A stretch of 64,000 bases of DNA from Candidatus Enterococcus murrayae (GCF_017315985.1 NZ_JAFLVR010000001.1:62001-126000), one strand, 5' to 3'; counted from the stretch's first letter, positions 46,877 through 57,429 are shown. The notes: generated by a model not told the origin, from the sequence alone. Numbers and translations are program-made.

Positions 46877-49800
46877 CTAAGGAGTTTTTAACAAATCAAC
46901 TGCATGATTTCCTTGTAAAAAGATTAGATAAGCTGCTTCAACAGGCTTTTGTTTCGCCCTTTCTAAAGCATCCTTATAGAGATACAATTGTCCACGATAG
47001 CGGTTAATCAGCGTTTGTTCCCTTTCAGGAGTATAATAATCCGTCTTTAAATCGTACAGAATAATTCTATCATCAAACTCTAAATAGCCATCGATTATTC
47101 CATGAATTAAAATCTCATCTTGGTTTTGGTAATCATTAAATAATTGATCTGCAGGTATCAACATCGCAAATGGTTCTTCACGATACAATCGGTCTGCATG
47201 TTGGATTACAAAACGACCAATATTAGTATCGAGGAAATGCATAATACTATCAACAGAAACCTTCTCTGCAATTTCCTGTGTTAATGTTTGTCGTGAAACT
47301 AGCTCCTCAATCAAGGCTTCGACCATTTCTCGCTTAGGATCCTTCTGTAATGGTAATAGCTGCATCACTAAGTGAGTGGCCGTCCCGATTTCAGCAGCGG
47401 ACAGTTCCTTTTTCGTACTTAAAAATTTAGGTTCTCCTAAGTCGCTTTCAGTAAATCGATAGTGTGTTTGTACACGAGAAGAATCAAGCTCCAGCGCTAA
47501 TCGATTATCTGGATCATCATAAAGTCGTTTCAGTTCTGATACCGATTGATAACTCGTTGTTTTCGTCGCTTCAGGATAAGGATATTCAAACAGCAAACTT
47601 TTTTTCAACGGTTGGATATTGATCGTTCCTTGGGGGATTTCTAGTGTTTTAATCTCTGGAAGATATCCCTGAACTTTCTCGACAATCATTTGCGGATCCG
47701 TAAAATTCAGTTTGAATGTGGCCGGGTGGTGCTTCAAAACAGCAGGCTGATTGACAATATACTCGTTCTGATAATTTTCCATCAGCGGATGTCTAAATAA
47801 ACTCAAGCCAATCCAATCAAAGAAGCTATCATTTTGACCATTCCTAAGACCTGCATCTAAAACTAAATTTTCGTTCAAAGAGCCTTTGCTCCAAGTCTTA
47901 TATGCTGCAGCTTCATCATCATAAGAACCCACCAAGAATAATTTTTGCTCTGCTCGAGTTAAAGCAACATACAGTTTCCGCATTTCTTCTGATAGCAGCT
48001 TATTCAAATTCTTCTGCTTGACGGTTTGAAAGAGTAATGTGTCTTTCCTTACTCGGGTATCCGGCGTCAATAACTTCACGCCAAGTCCTAATCGCTCATC
48101 AAATACATAATTTCTTCGTGTATCCTGAACGTTAAAGCTTTTGCTCATATCCATTAAAAAGACTATCGGAAATTCTAACCCTTTACTTCCATGGATCGTC
48201 ATTACTCTCACAGCGTCTGAAATTTCTTCAGTAGGAGGCTCGCCTAAGTCCTTATCTTTTTCCTGCATCTTTTCAATAAAGCGAATAAACTGGTACAAGC
48301 CGCGGAAACTACTGCGTTCATAATCCTTTGCTCGTTCAATTAATGCTAGTAGATTTGCATGGCGCTGCTGTCCAGCAGGCATTCCTAAAACATAATCCAA
48401 GTAGGCTGTTTCATTATAGATTTTCACTAATAAGCTGGCCAACGATTCGCGCCGAGCATACTCACGCCAATCACCCAATTGAGATAAGAAGACTGTCAAT
48501 TTTTGGACAGTGGTATCATCATTCATTTGAACATATTTTTTTACTGCCTGATAATACTCTTTTTGCGGCAATGCTAGGCGGACCTGTGCCAACTCTTCTT
48601 CCTGCAAGCCAACTATCGGTGATCGTAAAACTGCGGCCAAAGGAATATCCTGATACGGATTATCAATAATCTGTAAGAGAGAAATCATTACTCGCAGCTC
48701 TGTTGATTGAAAATAATTTTGTGTATCATTGATAGATAACGGAATTCCCAATTGTTTAAACACTTCCAGAATCGTTAAATTATTGCTTCTAGTTGGTGTT
48801 AAAAGTACGATATCTTCATAACGTATTGACCGCATCGCTTTTTGTTTTTTATCATAGACTTCAAATCCTTGATCAACTAATTCACGAATCTTGACGGCAG
48901 TCATAAATATTTCACCCATGGATTTATCTTCTATCCAATCAGGAGTCTCCCCGTTTTTTTGATAGATTAGTAACTCTGGACTAAATGTCTCCGTTTTAGG
49001 AAACGCCGTGAAGCCATTAATCAATTCTGCTTGTTTATCATATTCAATCTGTCCAACTGTTTGATCCATTAATTGAGTGAAAATCAAATTGGTGAAGTCT
49101 AAAACTTCTTTGCGAGAACGGAAGTTTTCTGCCAAAATGATTCTGCGTCCTCCATTTTCATTAGCAAAATCATGATATTTTTGGATAAACAAAGTTGGGT
49201 CGGCTAAACGAAACCCATAAATCGATTGCTTGACATCACCTACCATAAAGAGATTTCCCGGCTCCTCATTACTAAGCTGACGTAAAATAGTTTCCTGTAA
49301 CTGATTGATATCCTGATACTCATCTACTAAAACCTCGGTGAATCGACTGCGATAATAATCCTCAGCAGGTCTTGTGCCATCAATCTCTGCTTGCAAAATT
49401 TGCAAAGTAAAATGTTCCAAATCATTGAAATCCAGCATCCCTTTTTCACGTTTTTTTGCGGAATACTCTTCGATAAATCGTTTTTCAACACGAACCAATT
49501 CTTCCACAATCGGTAATGCTTCCTGCAAACGTTCCACTTGCTCCTCTGGTGAGACTAAAAAGTACATTTCTTTGATCTTCGTCAAACTCTGCTTTGCCTG
49601 GTCTCGATAATTCTTACATTCCGTGATTATATCGCCATAAAGTTCTTTGACATCTTTTTTTCTTGGAGAAGGATACACTGGAAATTTGAGATTCTCAAAA
49701 AAAGTATAGACCGTCGATAAATCGTCCTCTACTAAGGCTTTTTCAATTTGCTGGACAATACTCTGTTCGTTTTGGGCAACATCCGAAATCTTTTGCAAGT

Positions 49801-50560
49801 CATCAATCCCTTGACTGGCAGAGAGCATCCACTGATAAGTTTGACTGGCCTCTTGTAAATTAGTCAAAACTTGCGGACGGATTAACTCACGATATAAATC
49901 TGAATCCACTAAATTTCCTACTCGATAATTCTCGACTAATCCATCTAACCACTTGAACGGTTCAGGATTTGCTCGGGCAAATTCATACATTGAGAGAAGT
50001 AAATCTTCCAAACCACTGTCACTGCGATCATTAGAGAAGTTCTCGGTTAAACGATAAAAGATTTCTTGATTTTCTTCATAAAAAGTTTCTCTAAGATCAT
50101 CCCAAACATCCTCTTTCAATAAAATCGTCTCCGTGTCATCTGTCAACATGCGATAACTTGGATCTAGATCGATCAAGTAGAAAAAGCGTTGAATAACTTT
50201 AGAACAAAACGAATGCAGTGTCGATATATTCGCCATTGGCAACAGTGTCAATTGACGCGTAAAATGATTTTTTAATTTTTGATCCGTTTCTTCATTAATT
50301 GCTTCCTGCAGTGCTGATTGAACTCGTTCCTTCATTTCACTAGCTGCCGCCTCAGTAAAAGTCACGACTAATAATTGATCGACCGAGAGCTGCTGTCGCT
50401 TAATCTTTTCGATTACACGCCGAACAAGTACCGCTGTTTTTCCTGATCCTGCTGAAGCTGAAACCAAAAGATTAGCCCCTTGATCATAGATTGCCTGCCA
50501 CTGGGAATCTGTATACATTTCATTCGGCGCTTTTGGAGGGATAGAGAAGTTAGTTGTCAT
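46877..50560 (-). CDS. addA: ATP-dependent helicase/nuclease AddA (RexA)
   Basis: Large helicase-nuclease of 1227 residues that processes double-strand breaks for recombination with AddB. Walker A SASAGSGKTAVLVRRV is near the N-terminus, Walker B DEYQDIN and UvrD-type motifs follow, and a RecB-type nuclease motif YDLKTDYYTPE is near the C-terminus. It overlaps the end of addB by 11 bases, with GAGGAAG upstream of the ATG. Its function is linked to Chi-regulated resection in Gram-positives. Confidence 0.96.
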   Translation of the reverse strand: MTTNFSIPPKAPNEMYTDSQWQAIYDQGANLLVSASAGSGKTAVLVRRVIEKIKRQQLSVDQLLVVTFTEAAASEMKERVQSALQEAINEETDQKLKNHFTRQLTLLPMANISTLHSFCSKVIQRFFYLIDLDPSYRMLTDDTETILLKEDVWDDLRETFYEENQEIFYRLTENFSNDRSDSGLEDLLLSMYEFARANPEPFKWLDGLVENYRVGNLVDSDLYRELIRPQVLTNLQEASQTYQWMLSASQGIDDLQKISDVAQNEQSIVQQIEKALVEDDLSTVYTFFENLKFPVYPSPRKKDVKELYGDIITECKNYRDQAKQSLTKIKEMYFLVSPEEQVERLQEALPIVEELVRVEKRFIEEYSAKKREKGMLDFNDLEHFTLQILQAEIDGTRPAEDYYRSRFTEVLVDEYQDINQLQETILRQLSNEEPGNLFMVGDVKQSIYGFRLADPTLFIQKYHDFANENGGRRIILAENFRSRKEVLDFTNLIFTQLMDQTVGQIEYDKQAELINGFTAFPKTETFSPELLIYQKNGETPDWIEDKSMGEIFMTAVKIRELVDQGFEVYDKKQKAMRSIRYEDIVLLTPTRSNNLTILEVFKQLGIPLSINDTQNYFQSTELRVMISLLQIIDNPYQDIPLAAVLRSPIVGLQEEELAQVRLALPQKEYYQAVKKYVQMNDDTTVQKLTVFLSQLGDWREYARRESLASLLVKIYNETAYLDYVLGMPAGQQRHANLLALIERAKDYERSSFRGLYQFIRFIEKMQEKDKDLGEPPTEEISDAVRVMTIHGSKGLEFPIVFLMDMSKSFNVQDTRRNYVFDERLGLGVKLLTPDTRVRKDTLLFQTVKQKNLNKLLSEEMRKLYVALTRAEQKLFLVGSYDDEAAAYKTWSKGSLNENLVLDAGLRNGQNDSFFDWIGLSLFRHPLMENYQNEYIVNQPAVLKHHPATFKLNFTDPQMIVEKVQGYLPEIKTLEIPQGTINIQPLKKSLLFEYPYPEATKTTSYQSVSELKRLYDDPDNRLALELDSSRVQTHYRFTESDLGEPKFLSTKKELSAAEIGTATHLVMQLLPLQKDPKREMVEALIEELVSRQTLTQEIAEKVSVDSIMHFLDTNIGRFVIQHADRLYREEPFAMLIPADQLFNDYQNQDEILIHGIIDGYLEFDDRIILYDLKTDYYTPEREQTLINRYRGQLYLYKDALERAKQKPVEAAYLIFLQGNHAVDLLKTP

Positions 50561-53500
50561 GTAGTTCTTCCTCCATTCGTTTTAAGACTTCTTCCTTAGA
50601 TAGTTTTTCTAAGCGGTGATAATTATTTTCCTTCAACATCGCATCGAACTTGCAAACACTGCGGAAAGGACAGTATTGACAGGCAATCCGTTGATTATCT
50701 TTGTAGGTTGGATTCAATTTGATTTCACCAGAAACGATTTGATTGCCCGCCTTTTGAATTTTCTCTCGATTGTATTGTCGCAATAGATCAATCTCTGATA
50801 ACTCATAAAATTTATCTTTGGATTGCGGGACGACCACTGTCTGCCCATTTTTATCTTTTTTGATTGGAAATAAAAGCGAGTTTTCCTTTTCATTTAAGCT
50901 CTGATCCAATTGATCGTAAAGCTCTGGCTCTTTTGTAAAGAGGCCATCATATTGATAAGCCTTCAACATATCCCTTTCAATGCTCTTAGGCTCTTTCAAA
51001 ACCGGATTATGGACATGCAAATAATAAGCTCCCGCTGGTTTGATCACTTTTCCGCTTCCTTGATTGAAGTCAGTCACTGCAACATCTAAATAAGTGATTA
51101 ATTGCAATGCAATTCCATAGTACGCGTCCGCCACATTAAAGCTATGGGGACTAGATTTATAATCAATTACACTTAACCAATCATTTTCAGCACTCTGTAA
51201 TTGATCCAAGCGATCAATTTTACCACGAATCGCGACTTCTCCACCGTTCGATAAGGGCAAGTTGATTCCTGGAATCCCTTTTTGTCCGCCGATAGAACCA
51301 AAAATAATTTCGGTTTGCTGCGGCTCCAATTTAGTACGGGCACTTTGCTGTACCAACCCCCAACTGACTCTTTGAATAGTTCGCGACAATTGGTAACGAA
51401 TATAATTCATTCGCGCTGAACTGGACAAAATAGCAAATTTCAGTTCGCCAAAAATTTCTTTCAATACTTGATCTGCTAATTGATTTCGTTCGGCTTCTTC
51501 TAATTCCGCTAAACGCAAACCCTGTTCTTTTAATAAGCGGAAAAAGTAATCTAGCGCTTCATGGTAAAAATCACCAGCCGCCGCAGGTGTTAATCCATAA
51601 ACCGTTCGTTCTTTTAACCCAAGACCAAAATTGGCGAAATATTTATATTGGCAGTTGTAAAAATTCTCGATTCTTGAGACTGAAACATACAGATTCTTCC
51701 CATATAATCGTTCTGCTGTCTCAGGCAATAACTCACGAGGAACGTTAAGATCCTGCAAACTTCTGAAAACTCGTTGTGCCATCGAAGCAAATGAACTATT
51801 TTGAATGAACTTTTGCAGTTCTCGCCACGCTGGTAGAAACGCTCGGTTTTCATCCTGGGCGAAACGATTTAACGCAATCAAATCAGATAAAAGTGTTCGC
51901 ATAGTACCTAAATGATCCTCTGGACTGCTCATTAAGTTCAATGATTCATTTTCTTTAATCGGCAATTGCAAACCTTGACTCAATTGTCTCAAAAAGGAAG
52001 AAATCTCTAGCTTTTTCTCGCCTTCAACTGTTGTTGCAACGCTCAAATAGAGCTTTTCACTAGCAGAAAGAAAAACCGAGTATGCTAAAAATGGTTCACG
52101 ATTTACTTTTGAACTATTGCTTTCAGGCAAAAATTTTCCATCTGGCAAATTTTGATTGAAGGCCGAACGTTCTTCAGCCGATAGTAACCCCTTGTCATCA
52201 AAACGAGCTGGGAAATCAATATTGTTCAAACCAATTGCAAAGGTAACTTTCATTTGATCTACGCGTGCTAACTCTAAATCGTTAACCCGCACCTGATCTA
52301 TCGCTGTTGGTATTTTTCCGTAGTTTAAGTTCATCAAACCAGCTAAAAATATTTCTTGGAAATTCACCCAATCAAAAGTATCATTTCCATAAATCAATAC
52401 ATACTCATCTAAAAGATCAAGCAATGCCTGCCATGTTTGTTCATGATTACGAGCCTTTTCTAAATTCCCCTTTTCGACTTCCTGGTCGCGCCAGAATAGT
52501 AGTTGCCGCTTCACACCGCTGTCTTCTAAAAAGTGAAAGAAGAGTGTAGCCGCCTCTAGCCCATTATCTGCCTGTTTCATTTTTTTGAAAAATTCTGGCA
52601 GTACTTTTTGGACTGAACGCCGCACGTCATTGGTCGTTGTTTCTAAATCTTTCGCATCATTAAAAACATCTGCTTCAAAATCATAATCTACAAATTCCCA
52701 ATCCGCTGTTTTTGTCCATGCATTCCCCCTGAAATTATAAGCCAGACAAACATTTTCGGTTTGATCAATTTTTTCTCTATATTGTTGTTGCTGGGCAAAC
52801 CATGTATCTGCTTTCCACTCAAAAGGAGCAAAAAGTTCCGTTCGAAGCATCCGAAAAACGTCATTGATACGATAATTATAATTATCAACTAGAAACAATG
52901 CTTGTAAAAACTCTATCAACGGATGGGCAGCCATTTCTTGCGTTTCATCAAGATAGAATGGAATATCCAGCTTATTGAAAATATCCGGCAACACACTGTT
53001 ATAAACTTCAGGCTTGCGTAGTAAAATCTGAATATCTTTATATCGATACCCTTCATCTTTTACTAGGCGTCTTATTTCTTCACCGATCTTACGGATCTCC
53101 TCCGCTACTGTACCAAATTTTGTAAGCTGAAGCTGATCTGTTTGAGATAAATCAGTCTTTTTTTGATTTGCCCAATATTCTCCTACTTGATTAAAAACTG
53201 TTTGCTTAGTATGTGAGAATTGATCAGGACGTACTGGGACCTGTTTCTCATCTGCACTACGCTTTAATTGAAAATAAGTTTTACCTGGATCGGCAAATAA
53301 GTTTAAGGGACTAGGTTCCTCCGTTGGATAAGATCGATCTAACTCCAAGGAAACATGTAATTCTCCACAATGCATTAAAGTAGTTAAAACGCTCAACTCC
53401 CGAGCGTTAAATCGGGTAAAGCCGCTTACAATAAAAAGGCTATTCGTTAGATTTTTATTGCTGAGATATTCTTGCAGCAACAATAAAGGATCTTCATTGG

Positions 53501-54032
53501 CCACTTGATAATTCAACAAAGCCTCTTCGTAGGCTGCATATACTCTACGCAGGTCCTGCAGCTTCAAAACTTGATCTTGGCCAGTGCCGTTTTCTGCTAA
53601 ATCTTCAACGGTTATATTTCCAATCTGCATTTCTTGGTAAAAACTGACTAATTGTTGAATAAATCCTGTTTTATTGACTTCACCGCGAAAAATCGTTAAC
53701 TCCTCACGTTGTTCATGCAAAATCTTTCTTAAAATCATTGCATTGCCGGCTTCAGATAAAATATTTCCGGGCACCTGACCATCCCGCTGTAAAAAGTACC
53801 AAGCCAATCGTTGAAAACTAAAAACCTGTGTACGAATCGTACTAAATTCTGTCGCTCCCTCATCGCGTCTCATAGCAGATAAAAGGTTAATCTCTTGTTC
53901 AAATTTATTGTAATTGGGGACTAAGAAAAAGACACGATTCTCAGGATTTTGCTTTAACCAAGCTTGTGCTGTCTGAATCATTCGCTCTGTCGCATCATTC
54001 TGTCCAGTACCTAGCAAAAATTGTAATGACAT
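50550..54032 (-). CDS. addB: ATP-dependent nuclease subunit AddB (RexB)
   Basis: Partner nuclease of 1160 residues. The C-terminal half has a RecB-type nuclease domain with GKIDRLDQ and VIDYKSS, and the four-Cys iron-sulfur cluster: one Cys in FYNCQYKYF and three in CQYCPFRSVC near the C-terminus. The N-terminal ATPase loop GTGQND lacks the usual GKT, so helicase activity of this subunit is probably lost, as reported for RexB-type proteins. The start ATG follows GAGGGG. First gene of the addBA operon. Confidence 0.95.
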   Translation of the reverse strand: MSLQFLLGTGQNDATERMIQTAQAWLKQNPENRVFFLVPNYNKFEQEINLLSAMRRDEGATEFSTIRTQVFSFQRLAWYFLQRDGQVPGNILSEAGNAMILRKILHEQREELTIFRGEVNKTGFIQQLVSFYQEMQIGNITVEDLAENGTGQDQVLKLQDLRRVYAAYEEALLNYQVANEDPLLLLQEYLSNKNLTNSLFIVSGFTRFNARELSVLTTLMHCGELHVSLELDRSYPTEEPSPLNLFADPGKTYFQLKRSADEKQVPVRPDQFSHTKQTVFNQVGEYWANQKKTDLSQTDQLQLTKFGTVAEEIRKIGEEIRRLVKDEGYRYKDIQILLRKPEVYNSVLPDIFNKLDIPFYLDETQEMAAHPLIEFLQALFLVDNYNYRINDVFRMLRTELFAPFEWKADTWFAQQQQYREKIDQTENVCLAYNFRGNAWTKTADWEFVDYDFEADVFNDAKDLETTTNDVRRSVQKVLPEFFKKMKQADNGLEAATLFFHFLEDSGVKRQLLFWRDQEVEKGNLEKARNHEQTWQALLDLLDEYVLIYGNDTFDWVNFQEIFLAGLMNLNYGKIPTAIDQVRVNDLELARVDQMKVTFAIGLNNIDFPARFDDKGLLSAEERSAFNQNLPDGKFLPESNSSKVNREPFLAYSVFLSASEKLYLSVATTVEGEKKLEISSFLRQLSQGLQLPIKENESLNLMSSPEDHLGTMRTLLSDLIALNRFAQDENRAFLPAWRELQKFIQNSSFASMAQRVFRSLQDLNVPRELLPETAERLYGKNLYVSVSRIENFYNCQYKYFANFGLGLKERTVYGLTPAAAGDFYHEALDYFFRLLKEQGLRLAELEEAERNQLADQVLKEIFGELKFAILSSSARMNYIRYQLSRTIQRVSWGLVQQSARTKLEPQQTEIIFGSIGGQKGIPGINLPLSNGGEVAIRGKIDRLDQLQSAENDWLSVIDYKSSPHSFNVADAYYGIALQLITYLDVAVTDFNQGSGKVIKPAGAYYLHVHNPVLKEPKSIERDMLKAYQYDGLFTKEPELYDQLDQSLNEKENSLLFPIKKDKNGQTVVVPQSKDKFYELSEIDLLRQYNREKIQKAGNQIVSGEIKLNPTYKDNQRIACQYCPFRSVCKFDAMLKENNYHRLEKLSKEEVLKRMEEELHDN

Positions 54033-54125
54033 CGTTTCCCCTCGATTCTTCAAATTATGTTACGTGCTTATTATAGCAGTTCAGTTAAAAAGTCGCATAA
54101 TGAAAGATAATACAAAAGCATTCCG

Positions 54126-54155
54126 TAAAAAAAGACTAGCAAAATTGCTAGTCTA
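54126..54155 (-). terminator. Terminator downstream of lepB
   Basis: AGACTAGCAA and TTGCTAGTCT pair around TT, followed by T7 on the minus strand. The stop codon TAG of lepB lies inside the first arm. Confidence 0.88.
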
Positions 54156-54690
54156 CTGTACCAAACCGATTTAACGGCCAGAAAACAAATTTCACATCTG
54201 CCATGATATCCTTCTCTTTAATCATTCCAATGATTCGACTATCTTTTGAGATTCGACGATTGTCTCCCAAAACAAATAGTTCTCCTTCAGGAACTTTCTC
54301 AGAGCCAGATAACTCTTTCAAATTAAAATCATAAGTTAATGGCTGATTGTCAGTTAATTGGCCTTTGAACTCATCCAAATATGGCTCGTCATATTTTTTT
54401 CCGTTGATGTAAAGTTCATCATTCTTATATTCAACAGTATCGCCTGGTAATCCAACAACACGTTTGATATAGTTTTTCCCCTCATCATCCGGTGCTGGAA
54501 AAGTTACGATGTCAAACCGCTTAATATCAGTGTTTTTCAATGCAATAACCCGTTCACCATCTATCAATGTTGGGTCCATTGAATCTCCCTTGACCACTAC
54601 AGGAGTAAAAACAAAATGGCGCAAACCAACCAAGATCACCGCCAAAATTAAAAACCAAATAATTGATTTTCCTATTTCTTTTATATTCAT
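54148..54690 (-). CDS. lepB: Signal peptidase I
   Basis: Type I leader peptidase removing signal peptides from secreted proteins. The 180-residue product has one N-terminal transmembrane helix (about 9-27), catalytic Ser37 in KGDSMDPTL and Lys76 in NYIKRVVGLPGD, and the box GDNRRISKDSR. Length fits the short Gram-positive enzymes. GAGG-type site before the ATG. Monocistronic. Confidence 0.95.
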   Translation of the reverse strand: MNIKEIGKSIIWFLILAVILVGLRHFVFTPVVVKGDSMDPTLIDGERVIALKNTDIKRFDIVTFPAPDDEGKNYIKRVVGLPGDTVEYKNDELYINGKKYDEPYLDEFKGQLTDNQPLTYDFNLKELSGSEKVPEGELFVLGDNRRISKDSRIIGMIKEKDIMADVKFVFWPLNRFGTVD

Positions 54691-54875
54691 CTAAGAGCCT
54701 CCATCTTACAGTTCATACTTCTAGTTTATCATATTCTCAAGTAATTATTAAAAAGGTTTCATCTCCCCTTTAAAAAAAATTACCATTCTGCGAGCATATT
54801 TCTTTTCTTACTTTTTGTAAGATGGTAAAGTAAGCTTTGTCAACAAGAACAAAACAAGAAAAGGTGGAAATTATT

Positions 54876-55472
54876 ATGTCTCAATTTTTAGAATCATTAA
54901 AAGATCGCCGTTCATTTTACACACTAGGCCGCGATGTAAAATTATCTGAAGAAGAAATTACTGAATTAATCAAAGACACGGTTAAAAGCAGTCCAACTGC
55001 GTTTAACGCACAATCACCTCGTGCAGTTATTCTTTTCGGAGAGGCTCATGAGAAATTATGGAACATCGTTGAAGAAGCTCTAAAACCACTAACTCCAGCA
55101 GAAGTATTTCCAAATACACAGGCTAAAATTGCTAGCTTCCGTAATGCCTATGGTACTGTAATGTTCTTTAAAGAAACGGATACAGTAAAAAATTTACAAG
55201 AACAATTTACATTATACGCTGATAACTTCCCAGACTGGGCTGAACAATCAAACGGTATTGCTACAGCAAATACTTGGACAGCTTTAACAGCCGCTGGTCT
55301 TGGGGCAAACCTACAACATTACAACCCAGTGATCGATGATGCTGTTGCTGAAGAATGGAACATTCCTGCTAATTGGCAATTACGCTCTCAATTAGTTTTC
55401 GGTTCTAAAGAAGGCGAAGCTAACGAAAAAGAATACTTAGCTGACGACGAACGTTTCCGTGTTTTCCATTAA
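54876..55472 (+). CDS. Nitroreductase family protein (Frm2/Hbn1-like)
   Basis: FMN-dependent oxidoreductase of 198 residues. The N-terminal RRSFYTLG and SSPTAFNAQSPR segments and GLGANLQHYNP match the group of nitroreductases related to yeast Frm2 and Hbn1. The physiological substrate is unknown; roles in oxidative or lipid-signalling stress have been suggested for relatives. The start is the ATG following AAAGGTGG. A short inverted repeat, CTTAC-TTTTT-GTAAG near 54807-54820, lies upstream and could be a regulator site. Confidence 0.9.
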   Translation: MSQFLESLKDRRSFYTLGRDVKLSEEEITELIKDTVKSSPTAFNAQSPRAVILFGEAHEKLWNIVEEALKPLTPAEVFPNTQAKIASFRNAYGTVMFFKETDTVKNLQEQFTLYADNFPDWAEQSNGIATANTWTALTAAGLGANLQHYNPVIDDAVAEEWNIPANWQLRSQLVFGSKEGEANEKEYLADDERFRVFH

Positions 55473-55485
55473 TATAGTTTAAAAT

Positions 55486-55527
55486 CAAAACGAGCGATGC
55501 TGATTTTCCAGCATCGCTTGTTTTTTA
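55486..55527 (+). terminator. Terminator after nitroreductase gene
   Basis: CAAAACGAGCGATGCTG pairs with CAGCATCGCTTGTTTT (one mismatch) around a 6-base loop; T run follows. Confidence 0.9.
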
Positions 55528-55548
55528 TAAGCAAGTTTATGTTTTGCA

Positions 55549-55574
55549 AAAAAAGATGACATCTCTGCCATCTT
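55549..55574 (-). terminator. Weak terminator for the 164-residue membrane protein gene
   Basis: On the minus strand AAGATG pairs with CATCTT, followed by T7, just past the stop. Confidence 0.5.
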
Positions 55575-56067
55575 ATTTCCCGTCTTTATCTTTATCGTCT
55601 TTGGTTAAAATTTCTAAGGTACTCCCTTCACTGAGATGCGCCGAAAGAAAAACAACGAATTCAGTCAAAGAATAATCAAAGGTCAAAATGGGGCCGCGAC
55701 GCTCTTTCCGGAAATAGTTTAACTTAATCAAGCCGCTTTCTTCTTGAAACAAGACTACTCGTTCAATTTCATTGAGCGGAATCCCCCGGTTATCTAAACT
55801 AAAAAGAATCAGACTATCTTCAGTAAATCCCTTTTTATCCAATAAAAAACTCAGCATTACTAAGGCAGCTAAAATCGTCTGTGCTCGCCCGTTGAAATCT
55901 TGCCAACTAGTAAAACCAGTCCAAAGAATCAACATTGTTAAAAAAATATAGAATGGGTATTGTTTACGTCGTTTAAAAATCGGAATAACGATGTCTCTTC
56001 GTGCCAATAATAAAAAAACGTAAAGAACAATAGTGAAAATTCCCAATAACAGTGTAAATATATTCAA
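55573..56067 (-). CDS. Membrane protein with PH-like cytoplasmic domain, function unknown
   Basis: A 164-residue protein with two or three hydrophobic helices (about 4-22, 38-55, 65-82), then a soluble part with a beta-rich pattern (RGIPLNEIERVVLFQEESG, LIKLNYFRKER) reminiscent of bacterial PH-type domains, and a Lys/Asp tail. Not recognised as a named family. It lies just downstream of the small gene at 56081-56284 on the same strand. Confidence 0.7.
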   Translation of the reverse strand: MNIFTLLLGIFTIVLYVFLLLARRDIVIPIFKRRKQYPFYIFLTMLILWTGFTSWQDFNGRAQTILAALVMLSFLLDKKGFTEDSLILFSLDNRGIPLNEIERVVLFQEESGLIKLNYFRKERRGPILTFDYSLTEFVVFLSAHLSEGSTLEILTKDDKDKDGK

Positions 56068-56080
56068 AAAGAACCGCCTT

Positions 56081-56284
56081 CTAACTTGGAATGAAATTAG
56101 AATATTTTACCACGACCATGTTAGATTTGTCATCTCGCTGCTCTTGATCAACTTCTTCGCATTGATTAATACGAACAACAGCGCAATTTGTCATCTTCGA
56201 AATTACTTCGCCTTCCACGCATTCTTCGAAACCAATCGGATGGCAGCGATAATTTCTACCAAGTTCAATTTCTTCTTCATTCAT
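56081..56284 (-). CDS. Small cytosolic protein, possibly DUF2187/KOW-like
   Basis: A 67-residue protein. The pattern NYRCHPIGFEECVEGEVISKMTNC-type beta strands and VVKYSNFIPS resemble small KOW-like DUF2187 domains, but the match is weak. The ATG at 56284 has GGAGGG 7 bases upstream; the frame is open eight codons further. It precedes the 164-residue membrane protein gene by 13 bases, so both may be one transcript. Confidence 0.7.
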   Translation of the reverse strand: MNEEEIELGRNYRCHPIGFEECVEGEVISKMTNCAVVRINQCEEVDQEQRDDKSNMVVVKYSNFIPS

Positions 56285-56445
56285 AAGTAAGCCCTCCAGT
56301 ATCGACATTCATTTGTTCGTCTAGCTTTTGGATCAATGTTATTCGCAATTATACCTAAGTCTGGAATGGTTTACAATCGAAATTTTCACTTCATTAGCAA
56401 AAAGACACCAAATCAGGTAAAATTATTTATGAGGAGTGATATTTT

Positions 56446-56973
56446 ATGTCAAATTTTATCGATTCAATCAAGAAATATGGATATTTAAGAAGTGCTTGCT
56501 ACCTAATCTTTGGTATCGCTATCCTGTTTTCACCACGAAGTGTTTTTAAAGGGATGGTCTACATCATCTTCTTCTATTTATTAATTTTTGGTATTTTACA
56601 AATTATTCGCGGCTTAAGAACAAAAAAATATACAGGGAATGTCGGTTTTGAGACAACTAGTGGAATCATGAGAGTCATCATCGCCTTTGTTGTTCTTTGG
56701 TTTTCAAAAGGAATTATTAGTATCTTACCAATGTTCTTAGGTTTTATTATTCTAATTTTTGCAATTGGCCAATTCGTACAAAGCTGGACTGCAAGAAGAA
56801 ACGGTTTTCCAGTCACGGGACAACTTATTTATAGTGCACTGATGATTCTTACCGGTTTTTTCCTTTTATTCAATCCATTCAGCAGTTTAATGGTCTTATT
56901 CCAAATTTTTGGTTTTCTGTTGGTCACTATGGCTATTTCAGAATTTATTAATACTCGACGCTTTAGTCAATAA
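56446..56973 (+). CDS. DUF308 family membrane protein
   Basis: A 175-residue integral membrane protein with five or six hydrophobic helices and short basic loops (RGLRTKKYTG, TARRNGFPVTG), matching the DUF308/HdeD-like type. HdeD proteins are linked to acid resistance in enterobacteria; the role here is not known. GGAGTG is upstream of the ATG. Monocistronic; divergent from the small gene on the left. Confidence 0.82.
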   Translation: MSNFIDSIKKYGYLRSACYLIFGIAILFSPRSVFKGMVYIIFFYLLIFGILQIIRGLRTKKYTGNVGFETTSGIMRVIIAFVVLWFSKGIISILPMFLGFIILIFAIGQFVQSWTARRNGFPVTGQLIYSALMILTGFFLLFNPFSSLMVLFQIFGFLLVTMAISEFINTRRFSQ

Positions 56974-57033
56974 AAAAAGCTTCTATATATAAGAAACATT
57001 TATGCTGAATATACAGAAAAAAGCGAGGTCATT

Positions 57034-57429
57034 ATGAACACAGCAATCGAACTTTATCATTTTACTCAAAAATACGGCATTAATTATAATACGAATGAAA
57101 ATAAGGGAGTTCTTTTGTTCAATCGTTTTGTCCAAGTATTTGCCAAAACTAATTTCTCCTTTTCATTCATTGGCTTTCATAAATATGAAGGTTTAAAGAA
57201 TCAAGAAGGTCTTACGGCATATGGAATCTCTGGAAACATATTATATGCCTTAAGTAAGCAAAGGTCATACAAGTACAATCTTTATCAATGTAAAGAAATT
57301 AGCGGCAAAAAGAAACTAAATGGCATTCGTCTATCTTTAGTTTTTGATACTGAGACCGTCAATATTAACTTAGGTTTTGCTGATGGAAACTTAGTTTTGG
57401 CTGCTTTAAAGCAAGCAGGAAAAAAATAA
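57034..57429 (+). CDS. Hypothetical protein, 131 residues
   Basis: A basic protein without signal peptide or transmembrane helix. Tyr- and Phe-rich strands (FVQVFAKTNFSFSFIGFHKYEG, here split into beta-strand-like stretches) suggest a compact alpha/beta or PH-like fold. GAGG lies before the ATG. The next feature to the right is a tRNA gene. No family was recognised; function unknown. Confidence 0.6.
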   Translation: MNTAIELYHFTQKYGINYNTNENKGVLLFNRFVQVFAKTNFSFSFIGFHKYEGLKNQEGLTAYGISGNILYALSKQRSYKYNLYQCKEISGKKKLNGIRLSLVFDTETVNINLGFADGNLVLAALKQAGKK